Below, in pieces: positions 1 through 11,448 of a stretch of 64,000 nt of DNA. The DNA comes from Apoda limacodes (lineage: Eukaryota; Arthropoda; Insecta; Lepidoptera; Limacodidae). The stretch's first letter is position 1. Each line of letters opens with the position of its first letter. The stretch covers positions 5,302,501 to 5,366,500 of the forward strand of contig OX291557.1 of assembly GCA_946406115.1 (NCBI GenBank), in the 5' to 3' direction. The notes beneath the pieces were generated by a model. That model was not told the origin of the DNA. It searched no databases and saw nothing but the letters and a program-made list of their open reading frames with translations. A program made the position numbers and the translations under genes.

Positions 1-1120
1 ATAGGCCGCACGTGTACAGAGATGTGCAGTACGTTTTAAAGAGGCCATCATATTAGCTCTTACTGACAGCGCCCTCCGTTCCCGCTCAATCTCAGCATCG
101 TCCTTGAGATCAGTAGTGACTACATGCCCTAGGTACTTAAATTTTGGAACAGTTTTAAGGGGTACACCATATAGTCGCACTGGTGTACATTACATGCACA
201 TTTGACACCAACGTCAAAGACCATGCATTGACTTTTCGTGATATTATATTTTAAACCGTGGCTAGACACGTATTCCACACAAGTCCGTATCAACTGCCTC
301 AGACCACAGACTGATGCGCTCAAGAGCACCATGTCGTCAGCATAGCTCAAATTGTCGACACAGACGCCATCAACGTGGCAGCCAACGTGCTGATTACTAA
401 GCGCTATGATAAACTCATTTATGTAGAGGTTGAACAGGGTTGGATATGACAATCCACCGTGTCTAACACCACACTCAAGCCAGTACGGATCCGACATTGC
501 CCCCACCCATCGCACACCTGACACATCGTTGACCTGTATACCAATACTGAAACAGGCTGACCAGTTCCAATGGAAAATCTGTGCTTCTCAGCTTACTCCA
601 TAGTAGATCATATGACACCAGATCAAATGCCTTGGATAGTCAAGGAAGCAAGCATACACCGGTGTCTTGCGGTCTGTGTAGTATCTGACGGTATGCTTAA
701 GACACAGAATCGCACTTTCAGTGGACAACCGAGGACGAAACCCGAACTGATTGTCATGCAGTGTGACATAACTATTTAACTGTGTATTAAGCAAACCGTC
801 AAGAACTTTAGCTGCAACAGTGGCAAGAGAAATGGGTCTGTAGTTATTTTTGTCAGCAAGGTCGCCATTTTTATTTTTCACTACAGGCACCACCACTGTT
901 TTAATTAGATCGTCAGGCATATAGGAGCGACCCACGCAAAAGGAATAGCTAGGACTCTACATATATGTGGCCCGGCATGCTTAAAGTGCTCAATGCTGAG
1001 TCCATCGTGGCCTGATGACTTGCCTGTAGATATTTGCCTAATGGCTTCAGCAACATCTTTGGCCCGAAACCTAGTCCCCACCATTTGACCATTTCTGGCA
1101 ATATTGTGCACCTCCAATAT
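1..1120 (-). pseudogene. Decayed non-LTR retrotransposon reverse transcriptase (CR1/Jockey group), cut by the window edge
   Basis: Reading the minus strand from about 1117 down to 1 gives successive reverse-transcriptase blocks. First comes a GKSSGHDGLSIEHFKHAG segment, then NYRPISLATVAAKVLD and DNQFGFRP, then FDLVSYDLLWSKL, then the ECGVRHGGLSYPTLFNLYIN block and the catalytic YADDMVLL. These are RT motifs 0 to 5 in the usual order. They lie in different frames: shifts are needed near 940, near 645 and near 480, so the gene is dead. The 5' part, including the endonuclease, is absent beyond about 1120, and the 3' part runs off the window. Clade assignment is from motif style only; CR1-like or Jockey-like is as far as I would go. 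Confidence 0.85.
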
Positions 1121-1129
1121 AACATTGCT

Positions 1130-1735
1130 CTAGTTTGTAGAATTTTCGAATACCATAATTTTACTATTTTTACTTATTATTTTTCTTTACTACCCTTTTT
1201 TTTTATAGCACCTATTTACGTGTTACTTTGCCATGAATGTTGTTGCTTTTTTGCAGTAAAATAAAGGTTAGTTTAAAAGCAGAAAAATCAATATATGAAC
1301 AATATTAATGTTTCTCGTGAAATCCATTTAAGGAAGTATGTTTCATTCATATGCATAAGATAATGACATTTTATTAATATAATAAGATATGAAGAGGCCA
1401 AGGGCACTACAATCGGTGTTTTAAATAGTTTGGTAGCAATTTCGCGGTTAAAAAAATTATACAGGCCAAACAACATCTTCGTTCTAGGTTAACATCGCGC
1501 TGTAAATACGCAGTTTATGTGCAAATTTTTAAAGCTATGACAGGTTAGGGCGAATCAAATTACTAATGCCTTTACTATTTATAGTTAGTCCAGAATTGGC
1601 AACTGGGGTATATTGTTATGCACAGAGTCTTTCAATGTACCACTTTTTACCATAAAACTGGTATTTATGACTTATCTATTTAATACCTTTAAACCAGCAA
1701 TTCTTGTATATATGCATATAGATAAATACATAAAT
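1130..1735. other. AT-rich stretch without recognised features
   Basis: No open frame of note, tandem repeat or recognised repeat family was seen here. Confidence 0.5.
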
Positions 1736-1739
1736 AGAT

Positions 1740-2068
1740 AAATAATCTGCTCGGAAACGGCTTTAACGACTTTCATGAAATTTAGTACGCAGTAGATACT
1801 GTAGTCCTTAGGCAAAACCTTGGCTGGCGCGCATTCCACAACCCAAGCGTTCGCGGGAGGAAGTTTCTCTGAAACCGTTTTGTACGCGACCATTTCGGTT
1901 ATTAAATGTGAGAATGAATTGTCTGCCGATGGCGAGCGGTGCGATGGTAGAAAGTAGGCGTGGGCATCATTTCGAACAATTCCTCATAACACATCCCATT
2001 GTACAAGCGGTACAACACAGACAGGGAGGCAAAGTCTCCCCTCAAACTAAGGGGCCTCGATACGGCAA
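1740..2068 (-). mobile_element. 3' end of a non-LTR element (same family as 29680-31110)
   Basis: On the minus strand 2068-1900 encodes SLSVLYRLYNGMCYEELFE...HRTARHRQ, the C-terminal segment of a non-LTR ORF2. The match at 30880-31000 on the plus strand reads LLCVFYRLYNGICSEELFE with HRTARHRQ, so both come from one family. Downstream, 1900-1780 contains the AAGCGTTCGCGGGAGGAAGT block that also occurs at 38565-38590 in the same family. This is a 5'-truncated, decayed copy. Confidence 0.75.
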
Positions 2069-2111
2069 GTGAGTTTGTCATCGTCGACAATTCTCACAGC
2101 CCGTCGAGGCC

Positions 2112-2267
2112 CAAGCTGGTATCCGGGTGCACCCGCCCAAGCTTGTATCCAGTTGTACCCAGGCAAGCTGGTATCCGAGTACACCCGCCCAAGCTGGTAT
2201 CCGGGTGCACCAGCCCAAGCTCATATCCGGGTGCACCCTTCCAAGCTGGTATCCGTGTGCACCCACC
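2112..2267. repeat. 26-bp minisatellite, six copies
   Basis: Six consecutive 26-bp units of the form CAAGCTGGTATCCGGGTGCA + CCCGCC, diverged at a few positions each. Because 26 is not a multiple of 3, the array stays open in several frames on both strands, which creates spurious open frames of 60-106 codons. It abuts the non-LTR 3' fragment on its left. Confidence 0.95.
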
Positions 2268-2504
2268 CAGAGATGGCAACAGTACTCGTTTATATAAATA
2301 TTATATTTTTTTACATTAGGTACAATAAAATCAACAATATAGGACACAAACACAGATAAAAAACAAGAGTGGTTTCATAAAATCGATAATGTTTATTTGT
2401 CTCCATAAATATTTAAGCACCTACCTAACAAAATAAAACCTAAAATGTTACGCAAAACAAAGTATTTTTGCAAACGGGTTTTTTGCTTAATCAATTTATT
2501 AAAG

Positions 2505-2700
2505 TATTATCTTATGCCCGCGGCTTTACCTGCGCTAAATTCTGTTATCGGCCCGACTCACATTTGACATTTTTTTAATAGCCTCTATTTCCTTTCCCAA
2601 GATGCAAGCTGTTTGCCAAATTTCATTGAGATCGGTTAGCGGTTTAGCCGTGAATAGGAAACAGGCAGACAGACACACTCTCGCATTTATAATTTAAGTA
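2505..2700 (-). repeat. Lepidopteran dispersed repeat with CAGACAGACA tail
   Basis: Contains a CGCGGCTT...CGCTAAATTCTG...ATCGGC start and a block about a phytochrome-like but non-coding phrase CATTGAGATCGGTTAGCGGT followed by CAGGCAGACAGACAC. The arrangement is the reverse complement of the repeat seen at 3345-3600 and 43793-44050 in its first part and of common lepidopteran RTE-type 3' tails in the second. Diverged. Confidence 0.55.
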
Positions 2701-2834
2701 CGTACCTATGGAAGTATGGATTTAACAACAAGAAAAAAGATTTACTTACCAAACGTCGAATTGTATAATTTTATTTGTGATTCGTAGATATAATGAATGT
2801 TAATGGTCCAGTACCATTCGTACATTGGTCTTTT

Positions 2835-3045
2835 GCAACGTCAAGCAACGTCGAGCGTCGTCAGTCCTTGGACGGGTGACCCCGCCAACTAGCACATTTA
2901 CACCTGTCGAGTCTGTCTGTTAATTGTATATGACATTAGTGTGGGCGACTTAAAATTCTTATTCAAGCACTGTATTTGGCTGCCTCTGCTAATTTGCACT
3001 GGGCCAACGCTGTGGAATATAGCCCAAGCCTCGTTCCTCTAAGAA
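2835..3045 (+). mobile_element. 5S-rRNA-headed SINE-like repeat
   Basis: At 2840-2885 the sequence AAGCAACGTCGAGCGTCGTC + AGTCCTTGGACGGGTGACC resembles the internal promoter half of 5S rRNA (AAGCAACGTCG...GGTCAGTACTTGGATGGGTGACCGC). The body ends in ATATAGCCCAAGCCTC, which matches TATGGCCCAAGCCTCC at about 32955 after another 5S-like head. Two diverged copies of one 5S-headed SINE family is the simplest reading. Confidence 0.65.
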
Positions 3046-3344
3046 AATGCATGTACCCAGTAGTAGATTGCTAAGGTATAAAATTATAATTCTATTGTAA
3101 ACAACATAACACACAAACCATTTTTTTAAGTAAGTTTTACCGAGCCAAAAGTGGCGAATTAACGAAATCTACATTTAAAAAAATTTCAGGGAGTCTAGAC
3201 TTTCCAAACCTTTGGCGAAGCGCGCTCGGCCCGGTAAAGAATATTATCTTACATACTGGCGGCTTTCTACGTTTAAACTTAAAATACGGTTAGGGCTATC
3301 GAACGTATAGTTAAGTTGTAAAAACGATACATTATCATAAAATC

Positions 3345-3600
3345 CATAATAATATTATAAATTCGAAAGTAACTCTGTCTGTCTGTCGTCTGTAACCTCT
3401 TCACGGATAAAAAGCTGTACCGAATAGAATGAAATTTGGCATGGAGATAGTTTGAGTCTCGAGAAAGGACATACGCTACTTGAAAACGTCAAGTATGGGT
3501 CGGTTTTTTTTATAATTGAAGAATTGCCGTTGAAATCCTACACTGATAACAGAATTCAGGGATAGGTGAAACCGTGGGCAAAAGCTAGCAATGTTTGTGT
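3345..3600 (+). repeat. Dispersed repeat, CTGTCTGTCTGTC family, plus orientation
   Basis: Starts near CATAATAATATTATAAATTC, passes AACTCTGTCTGTCTG, a GAAATTTGGCATGGAGATAG block, GTCAAGTATGGGTCGG, then a TTGCCGTTGAAATCCTACAC block, and ends GGGCAAAAGCTAGCA. The same order of blocks occurs at 9490-9690 and 43793-44050. Confidence 0.8.
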
Positions 3601-3910
3601 CAACCAATGTTAGCTTCACTATCATACTCGTATGTATATACATATATAGGTTTATGCAATATCTAGGACAATCCACCGTACTGCCTAACCACACCCTTGT
3701 CACCAGTTTTTCGCAAAGAGCTAAGTCATTTACCATTAGCCCGTTGTATTTAGACCAAAAATATTTCAATATATAATTTAATACAACTACAGAATATCAC
3801 ATACCAGCACGCGGCTTAATTTTTTTTTTTAATTTTTAGGTAATTACCATCAGCCACAGAAACTCAAAATAAAAAAAAAAAACACTCAAACGAGAAAATA
3901 GGAAACTTAC

Positions 3911-4076
3911 CTAGCAGTAAAAGTATGAGAGGATTCTTGAACTGCTCTATGTACTTCTTCCATACAGGGTCGGTCTCCTTGACCTCGAACTCGTTGGGTC
4001 CGATGAAGTTCATCCGATCGTTGGCCTCGCGCCATGATAGGCCCCTTCGTACGTCTACTTTCAATCGTTCAGCAAC
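3911..4076 (-). CDS. SPoCk: Internal exon of a secretory-pathway Ca2+/Mn2+ ATPase (SPCA; ATP2C-type)
   Basis: This 166-bp exon reads VAERLKVDVRRGLSWREAND..., then GPNEFEVKETDPVWKKYIEQ and FKNPLILLLL. SPCA pumps (ATP2C1/2; SPoCk in Drosophila) move Ca2+ and Mn2+ into the Golgi lumen, and the WKKYI(S/E)QFKNPLI(M/L)LLL stretch marks the cytosolic cation-ATPase N-terminal domain running into the first membrane helix. On the minus strand it is bounded by an acceptor (..CGATAG, exon starting at 4076) and a donor (CTAG|GTAAGT, exon ending at 3911). It enters in phase 0 and leaves in phase 1 with a split G/A codon, as expected for the LLLA/GSA that follows in the family. It is intact. It splices cleanly onto the exon at 26625-26714. 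The symbol is by homology to the fly gene. Other P2-type ATPases are less likely because of the exact WKKYIEQFKNPL motif. Confidence 0.9.
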
Positions 4077-4139
4077 CTATCGGACAAACGAAATTAACAT
4101 TATGTATGCTAAAGTAAGTCAATCATAAAAAAAATAGTT

Positions 4140-4675
4140 CAGTAGCAAGTACCTACCGCACGAGCAACTTCTTATACATTTTTTTTTTTAGAATTTATAC
4201 ATAAAGATTATTACTGCGTCTCTAAAATATATCAATCAGTTTTTTTTAGTAATAAAAAAAGAACCGCTGCTGGACCTATTTTGCTCAAACTCTTTTCAGA
4301 TCTAAGTCATGACGTGGCGTATCGATTGGTCACGAGAGCAATTTGGTCCAATTGCTAAAAATGATAGCAAACGATTCTCCAGGTCGCAAAACGTAAAGAT
4401 TTTAGCGGTTTCGATTTTCGGACGTATTATAATAACTTCCTCAAGAGATCCAACTTAGTCCCTCGAATTAATTCCCTTTTTTTCACTTGTTGTATAATCT
4501 TCTATTGTTTTGTAAAGACATAACCAACGATTATAGTACCCTACTATAATAAAAAAAAATTCATCCCCCATTTCCTAAACCACCAGTATTTTTTTTTTCT
4601 TCATGTCATTACTAAACTGCATAGTGGTTCACATTAGGCAACTTTTCTTAAGAAAAAATACAAGAATAGATGAAA
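4140..4675. other. Intronic AT-rich DNA, nothing recognised
   Basis: Homopolymer-rich sequence without an open frame or clear repeat structure. Parts may be an old copy of the CCAAGTGCGAG family, whose tail follows at 4680. Confidence 0.45.
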
Positions 4676-4679
4676 ATAA

Positions 4680-5075
4680 TTTTATGTCCGTCACATACGG
4701 ACGGACGGATATAGCGAAACAATAAGGGTTTAGTATTTGCCATTTAGCTTACTTTAAAAATAACTATTATTCACATTTCTTGTATTGTGGGAAACAAAAC
4801 TAGATCAATTCTGATCATAAAAGCTATTTAATGTGCTTAGTTATATAAAATTCCAGATAGATATAGATTAATTCTAAAAAAACTTCATGAATAACTGCTT
4901 ACCTTCAGTTTTCGTTTCAACATTAAAAGCTTCTAAGTGACAGATGGCATTGACACAATCATACTACCGGGTAGTGATAATAAAGAACTATTGTTATAAA
5001 TAACGGTCAAGTGCGAGCCGGTCTCGCATACCAAGGTTTCGGAAGTAAATTTTTTTTTACCTACTTAAGGACTGT
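4680..5075 (+). repeat. Tail and separate head fragments of the CCAAGTGCGAG repeat family
   Basis: 4680-4755 matches the family's 3' end (CACATACGGACGGACGG...AAGGGTT...TTGCCATTTAGCT; compare 13230-13310). A separate 5' head follows at 5005-5045 (TCAAGTGCGAGCCGGTCTCGC...AAGGTTTCGGAAG). Both are diverged and incomplete. Confidence 0.6.
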
Positions 5076-5499
5076 TAATATAATAAATACATATAAAGTT
5101 AATAAATCTGTCACTCAAAACTATTTCACATTTTTGTACACAACCACATATAAAAACCTCCTTGCTACAGTACATTACCTACACATTTTCCACCCCATTT
5201 CCAATACCTACATAATTATTTTATTACTTTTTCCTCTAAGGATTCACATAAGGCGTTTACGCGCGTATCGCTTCGCGCGTGACGTGACGGTAAGTAAAGA
5301 ACTTAGACCGCGCCCAGCCCGTTATCATTTTACGCACTATTTACGAAATTCAAATTTAAAATACATACGGCTAGGGCTGTCGAATGTAGTAAGGTATGTT
5401 GTCTTGATATAATATAAACAAAATCAAATAACGACAAAAACGTGGGCATAGACAATACATCACGTCAACCAGTGACATAATCTATACGACAACCATTCT

Positions 5500-5885
5500 T
5501 ATGTTCGCCCGTAACCATGGCCGCTATAGTATCTCTCTCAACCACGAGCAAGTAGATTCAAGTAAAATAGACAAAATAATGGGGTTTGTTAGAAATGATG
5601 CCCACTACTACTCTATATCATCGCACCGCTCGCAATCTGCAGGGCATTCATCCGCATACCTCAGAACCTACATGATCACGCCTTTTGCAAAGACTGTGGA
5701 ATGAGCTGCTGAGGTTTTGTTTAAAAACTAAAATATGGACTTCTTCAAGGTAAAAGTTATTATATTTTAAACGCGCGAGTAATGACTCTAGTGTTGCATC
5801 CGCCCATACGCTACAACACGCGGGCTGTAAGCGTTTTCGCCGCGGTTTCGCAGGCGCGCGAGACAATACTGAACGCCTCACGTGA
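5500..5885 (+). mobile_element. Probable 3' fragment of a non-LTR element
   Basis: Frames around 5570-5700 give VRNDAHYYSISSHRSQSAGHSSAYLRT-like text. It resembles a worn version of the MMPTPTFYHRTARHRQTIHS block at 1902-2068. The segment 5765-5800 (ACGCGCGAGTAATGACTCTA + GTGTTGCATCCGCCCATACG) matches the 3' tail at 31010-31055. Several stops; strongly decayed. Confidence 0.55.
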
Positions 5886-5889
5886 ACAA

Positions 5890-6240
5890 GCTCTTACCTA
5901 GTTAGTAAGTTAGAATACGGGCAAGCATTTTCAACAACTGTATCAAATGTCAAGTCGAAAAACGGATTGTAGTTGCAAAAAAAATAAGCCGTAACATACA
6001 TACAGCCAGACCGACACCGAAGCCTTTTCTGTACGGAACACTAGAAACATAAACACTCAATTGGCATCTAATAAAAATAAAAGCAGATAACGCAGATAGG
6101 TAATTTCGGTGGAATTCGATACAAAGGTACATACCGGTTCCAAATCGTATCTAACTAAAGGTGAGTCGGTCATTGATACGACTTGGCACGTGTGCTCACA
6201 ACCACGTGGCACAAGTAGGAATTGACATAAAATAAAAATC
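5890..6240. other. Stretch without recognised features
   Basis: Short open frames only, none resembling a known protein. Confidence 0.45.
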
Positions 6241-6247
6241 TAAAGGG

Positions 6248-6545
6248 TCAGTTGTGGCCTAGTGTTTTGGTGTCTGCCTCTCATTGTGAGTGCCGAAGGT
6301 TCCAGCCTGGCATGAATTAATGAGTCGTTTTCTTAATATCTCAGATACCTACATGTAGACTGCATTTCTCGGTCACACCATTGGCTTCTCGGTAAAGGGA
6401 ACTATCATGAGGAAACCTGCATACGACAAAAGGCATACCGTCATGGACTATGTCCCAAATCAAGCGCCCAAGGTAAAAGGAGGGCGTGCCGCTATAGTGG
6501 GGACGCACTCGTATGAGGCTAGAAAGGTAGAAAGCTGGTGTCCCG
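6248..6545 (+). mobile_element. tRNA-derived SINE (GTGGCCTAGTG head)
   Basis: Begins with a pol III-like head, GTTGTGGCCTAGTG...TGTCTGCCTCTCATTGTGAG + AAGGTTCCAGCC (boxes A and B recognisable but worn). It continues with the family body: ATCATGAGGAAACCTGCATA at about 6405 and GTGGGGACGCACTCGTATGA at about 6500. Copies share this order at 25945-26215 (plus) and 47765-48030 (minus). Confidence 0.85.
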
Positions 6546-6644
6546 ATTTAAAAAAAAAACCGTTTCAACTTTAGGCCTTTTAATCTGGTAACCCTAACCT
6601 TACAATTGCAAAGCTTAACCAAGTGAAAATTTGTCAGTAAGTAT

Positions 6645-6875
6645 GGTATGACTATGCAGTTGGCTGTTGCAGTCGTAACTGCTTCACCGGGCTTTTGGGG
6701 CGAGACGCTGACGGAGTCTCGGCCCATATAGCGCCCAACGCTCAAGGTCTCCGCGCGGGAGGAGCCTCGGCTTGGGTTGTCGCTCTCGGGGGCTTCCCTT
6801 CGACCAGCGTGAGCCAGTTTCCCGTTACGCGGTTACGGTTGCGTTAGTACGTGCCGAGGCCGCCTCACAATAGTT
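6645..6875 (-). mobile_element. 3'-UTR fragment related to the Jockey element at 48653-52682
   Basis: The reverse complement matches 52260-52670 in order: GCAGTTGGCTGTTGCAG at about 6655, TGCTTCACCGGGCTTTT, CCCAACGCTCAAGG, GGCTTGGGTTGTCGCTCTCG, GCGTTAGTACGTGCCGAGGC. The unusual GC-richness stands out from the surrounding intron. About 170 bp present in the other copy is missing here, so it is a subfamily or deleted copy. Confidence 0.85.
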
Positions 6876-6909
6876 TTCACGACTGTGCTGAGGTCGGTCG
6901 GGAAATGGT

Positions 6910-8560
6910 ATGACTACTGATACTCAGAGTTTGAAACGGATGCGCATTTTACCGCATAGAATTTTTTATGGAAAGTAACCAAACAACTTCGGTTAAAGCC
7001 TCAATTCTATGAATACTTTTACTTTTTTGTCGCGGTTAAAATGTATTCAGTCGTTTGAGCTGTACAAAAGATTATAAACACTACTACACAAACATGTATG
7101 CAGGTCAAGAACATTAACTGTTCCTTTGCATTCCGCAGTAAATACGGTAGAAAAGAATAAGATGCCATATTCTTTTCTACAAGGTCACATCACAAAATTA
7201 AAATATGTAAGGTAACAAGATTTCTGGTAAATGATTCTGCAGCTACATCTGCAGAAGTTACTGCGATAATTTTTTTTGGCTCCTTTTTCGATAGAAATTT
7301 CACGAAGTTTCTTATGAGTGCCAAAGTCAAGAACTTGAACTAATTGTTCCCTTGATCGGCTGCCTTTTTTATATTTGCTTTTTTATCACAGAAAATGCAT
7401 CGTTTTGTGTCTGAGATCTGATTTCGACGGCTTCAATCGTTCATAAAGTTTCACTGTCAGAAGAAACACGATAAGGTCCTTCACCTTTGATTCTTCTATT
7501 TTCTATCTTTGATTTTCTCAAAAAATTGGCCCTACATTTGCGGTGGTCATTCACAGTATGTAACAGTTCATCCGGTTTATCACACCGTTTAGTAATAGGC
7601 TCAAAGTTTATTAATAGTGCAGCATTTAATAACTCATTTTCAATTTAGCAAATTTCTATTCAAACTTAACTACTAGTTTTACTTCAACAAAAAAAAAAAA
7701 AAAAAAACTGTAATGATTACTACTTCTAATATTATAACCATTAATATAAAAGAAGAAATCTTGAATATGTTTGTCCGTCTCTCTTTAAATATGTTGTTAA
7801 ATAAATAATCAATAAACAAAAAAATAGTATAGTAAGATATATTACAATATTTATATTATTATTTACTAGAAACTATGCTACAATTATTAAAATACAGTCA
7901 CGAATTTATTTCGGAAACGCTAAATATTTAGTCTGATGGTTTTTCATTGTCATTTGGTTTTTTGAAGTTATTTAGTAAACGGTGAATTTTAATGGAAACA
8001 AACTCAAATTCATGGATGCATGTGTTTTAAGCTATTAGACCCATACATACATGTAATACATCAAATTAAAGATAATTTATCACATTACATCTTTAACCTT
8101 TTCTTTTGTGCAACATGTTTTGTAAAAATCTCGTTTAAAAAATGTTTTCATAAATAAAAAGTTTTTTTTTCAATGTTCCTTTAATAACTAATAAACGGTT
8201 AGTTTCATTGAAAATGTAATAATTGCACAATTTAAAGCACACATTAAGAGCATTTATTTAAAAAAAAATGAAATGAAATCGGGTCAAGGTCAATTTCGAG
8301 ATACTCTCTTTTTCATAAAACACAACAACCGCCATCTTGGATTGGCTGCCATTTTTAATAGCTACCATTTTGAAATAGCAATCATGGTTTTTTGACATCC
8401 TAATAAACCTATCACGGAGAAAAACCTTTAGTAGCTACAAGTAAATAATACTAATAACCACTAAATATTAGTAATTCCGAGGACAAGTAAATAACACTGA
8501 CGGTTGCCAATGCGTTTTACTTATTGTATTTATTAACAGAAAGCAAACTAGTCTTGTAAC
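6910..8560. other. Long AT-rich intronic stretch, no recognised gene or element
   Basis: Contains an A19 homopolymer near 7690 and much low-complexity sequence. No open frame, tandem array or terminal inverted repeat was found. Confidence 0.45.
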
Positions 8561-8562
8561 AG

Positions 8563-9300
8563 TGCTGTTTACTAAAAACAAGTAAAATTTAATGGAATGC
8601 AAAAAACTTCATTGCACGCGCTTACAAAAATTAGCGGTTAATTACACCGATACGAGTAGGTGGTTCTGATGAAGCTCTGTGATGCTAAGCGTACCGTTGA
8701 TATTAACTGGTCAGTGTGTTTGGTAAATGAAGGAAGGGCTGCAGCGGATAGGGCGTCTCATATCTGTTCAGCTCTAGGTAAAGGGGAAGCCCGCGCCATG
8801 AGAAGACTTATACCTGGACAACGCCTTGTCACACTTTACTTGCATTTCGGAATGTCGGTATATATGCGAACTATCGAAAAAACTTCGATAGCGCGATGTA
8901 AGACGCGTGACGTCAACCTTAATTTGTAGCAGTACGATATGATGTTTGTTATAAGTAAATTTCACTAATTCTTAGAAAGGTGTTTGTAAACGTTAATTGG
9001 CCTTCGTTGTTGACAAGTAGTGTTTTATCTGCCCACTTAAATAAAACTTTTTGTAATCTTTAGTAAGCTTTATATGTTGATATTAATTACCCTACTCATA
9101 AATTCGAGGAAAGTTTTATAGGATTCGTAAATTCTGTAATCCGAAGTACAAATTAATAATAACGGAAATGAATTAAACTACTTTGTTGTTATTATTTTTT
9201 GGAATTAATAAAATGTACTAGAATTTATATTGTTTTGTAATTTCCAGATTTTTTTTTTGTGAAATTAATAAAATTTATTATTAACGCATTTTAATAAACA
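8563..9300 (+). repeat. Diverged 0.7-kb direct repeat, copy 1
   Basis: From GTGCTGTTTACTAAAAACAAG to GCATTTTAATAAAC the sequence is repeated, in the same order and orientation, at 9698-10410. Shared blocks include GATGAAG(C/G)TCTGTGATGC, AGGGCTGCAGC, CGTGACGT(C/A)AACCTT, GTGTTTGTAAACGTTAATTG and ATAAATTCGAGGAA. Roughly a fifth of positions differ. It could be a pair of old long terminal repeats, or a local segmental duplication. No coding potential beyond an 89-codon open frame that is not kept in copy 2. Confidence 0.85.
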
Positions 9301-9489
9301 CAAATTATACAATTTCCATAAATTTGGCAAGCTGGCCCATTGACTATTCCTCTGAATATCACCCTCTGGTGATATGCTACAAAGCTAATTTCTGTAATAC
9401 AACAATGTGCATGTAAATAACGAAAATTTCATTGTCATTCACATTACTATGAGATGTATTTGTTCCATACATACACTACGTAAATCCAT

Positions 9490-9690
9490 ACTTCCATACT
9501 AATATAAATGCGACAATAACTCTGTCCGTCTGTTTGTTACCTCTTCACGCTTAAACCGTTATACCTATTAAGATAAAATTGGCATGGAGATAGTTTGAGA
9601 CCCGAGAAAGTACATAGGCTACTTGAAAACGTTAAGTATGAGTCGGTTTTTATTCTATAAATGAGTTGCCGTTGAAAGCCTAATTTTTGG
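9490..9690 (+). repeat. Dispersed repeat, CTGTCTGTCTGTC family
   Basis: ACTAATATAAATGCGACAATA, ACTCTGTCCGTCTGTTTGTT, TTGGCATGGAGATAGTTTGA, AACGTTAAGTATGAGTCGG and GTTGCCGTTGAAAGCCTA in order. Same family as 3345-3600. It sits between the two 0.7-kb direct repeats and lacks the 3' end. Confidence 0.8.
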
Positions 9691-9697
9691 AATTTCA

Positions 9698-10410
9698 GTA
9701 TTGTTTACTAAAAACAAGTAAAATTTATTGGAATGCAAATAACGTAATATGCTTACAATAAGCCTTAATTACAACTATAGTTCCTGATGAAGGTCTGTGA
9801 TGCGGAGCGTACTGTTGGAATAACTGGTCCGTGTACCTAATAGATGAAGGGCTGCAGCAGAAAGTGAAATTGTAGAGCGGCGGTAAAGGGGAATCCCCCG
9901 CTAGGTGAGGAGCTATGCCTAGAGAAAGCCTTGTTCCACTTTACTTGGATTTCGGTATGTCGTTAAATATGCGAACTACCGAGGAACCTTCGATAACGCG
10001 ATGTAAGACGTGTGACGTAAACCTTGATTCGTAGCGGTACGATACGATGTTTGTTATTAGTAAACTTCACTAATTTTGGAAAGGTGTTTGTAAACGTTAA
10101 TTGGCCTTCACTGTAATGACAAGTAGTGTTTTTTTTATCTTCCCACTTTTATAAAACTTTTTGTTATCTTCAGTAAGCTTTATTTGTTGATATTTATTTA
10201 CCCTACTTATAAATTCGAGGAAGGTTTTATAAGATTTGTAAAATGCTGTAATCCGAAGTACAAATTATTATTTACGGAAAAGAAGAAAACTATTTTGTTG
10301 TTATTATTTTATAAAATTAATAAAATATATATTTCGTTGTTTTGAAATTTTTAGAAAAAAAAATGTTGATATTAATAAAATTTAGTATTAACGCATTTTA
10401 ATAAACAGGT
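9698..10410 (+). repeat. Diverged 0.7-kb direct repeat, copy 2
   Basis: Partner of 8563-9300. The copies are separated by about 400 bp that holds a CTGTCTGTCTGTC-family repeat. Small indels differ between the copies throughout, so the duplication is old. Confidence 0.85.
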
Positions 10411-11445
10411 TTTTAATTCGAACAAAATATTTTTTCTCCGTGTATATAGCAACAAACTCTATTGACAAGTCTTGAAACAACAGTAATTTCCAGATTTTAA
10501 ACACTCATTGGGTATATACAGTAAATGATAACCAACTAGCTAATGCACTAGTCAAAAGCGATATTCGTAACATACTTTTCTTTCTTAATTATTCGGATGC
10601 TTTAATTTTGCTACTATATACCTAGTAACAGTGGGTATTATTGTAGTCCGGTTTTGCCATAAAATTTGCACACAAAGTGCGTATTTATGCGATATGGCCA
10701 CCAGCCCATAACTTAGCCTTAACGTTTTATAACTATTTTATTGAAAGCAACATTGTGGTAATGATCTGCTAGAATATATAAAGTCTCTGACGTCACTAGA
10801 ATAGATTAATCGTCAAGTGTGAAATTACCATAACTTGGCGGCTAATGTCTCTCTCAGCCTGTCCCCTGCGCGTTTTGTTTCACAAAGATGATATCATTTT
10901 ATAACGAAGCAATAAATGTGATTTTATAGTAAATGTCATTGCAAAAATTTATTCTTTTAATGCTGTTTCATTTAATATTTACATATACTAAAAACTATCT
11001 TATATATTATAGCTTTTGTCCGGGTCTTCGCGAGCGCAGTACCTATTTGGCTAACACGCTAGGATTTCTCGGTTATATAGCCCTTATAGACTAAATATCC
11101 TTTATATTAATCTTCACGATGGTCTTATTATGTGCCAAATTTAAGAGGAAATATCTCGTTGTTTTCCTCATACAAACGTATTCCCCTGCTTCCCTCTGGG
11201 TTTTGGCATAAGAACTGTTTTTCTTTACGTATAATAGATATACACAATCACTATGTCTGAATGTTTTGCTTTTTTGATATGCCATTCCTATAAAAACTGG
11301 GGCCATGCAAAAGTGCCATTTTTAGACGTGTGCTATACAAATATGAAAACTAATTTTTAAGGAAACTTAACATACAGAGACGGAATAATTCATTACCTTT
11401 AATGTGAAGTAATTTTTATTAAATTTGGTTGAGATTTGGAAGAGG
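10411..11445. other. Intronic stretch without recognised genes
   Basis: A worn CGGGTCTTCGCGAGCGCAGT segment near 11025 resembles the ends of common lepidopteran repeats. Nothing else is recognised. Confidence 0.45.
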
Positions 11446-11448
11446 AAA

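Noticed and set aside
2094..2359. Overlapping open frames on both strands with repeated Gly/Pro-rich peptide
   Set aside because: They are produced by the 26-bp minisatellite, which stays open in several frames; no start context or homology.
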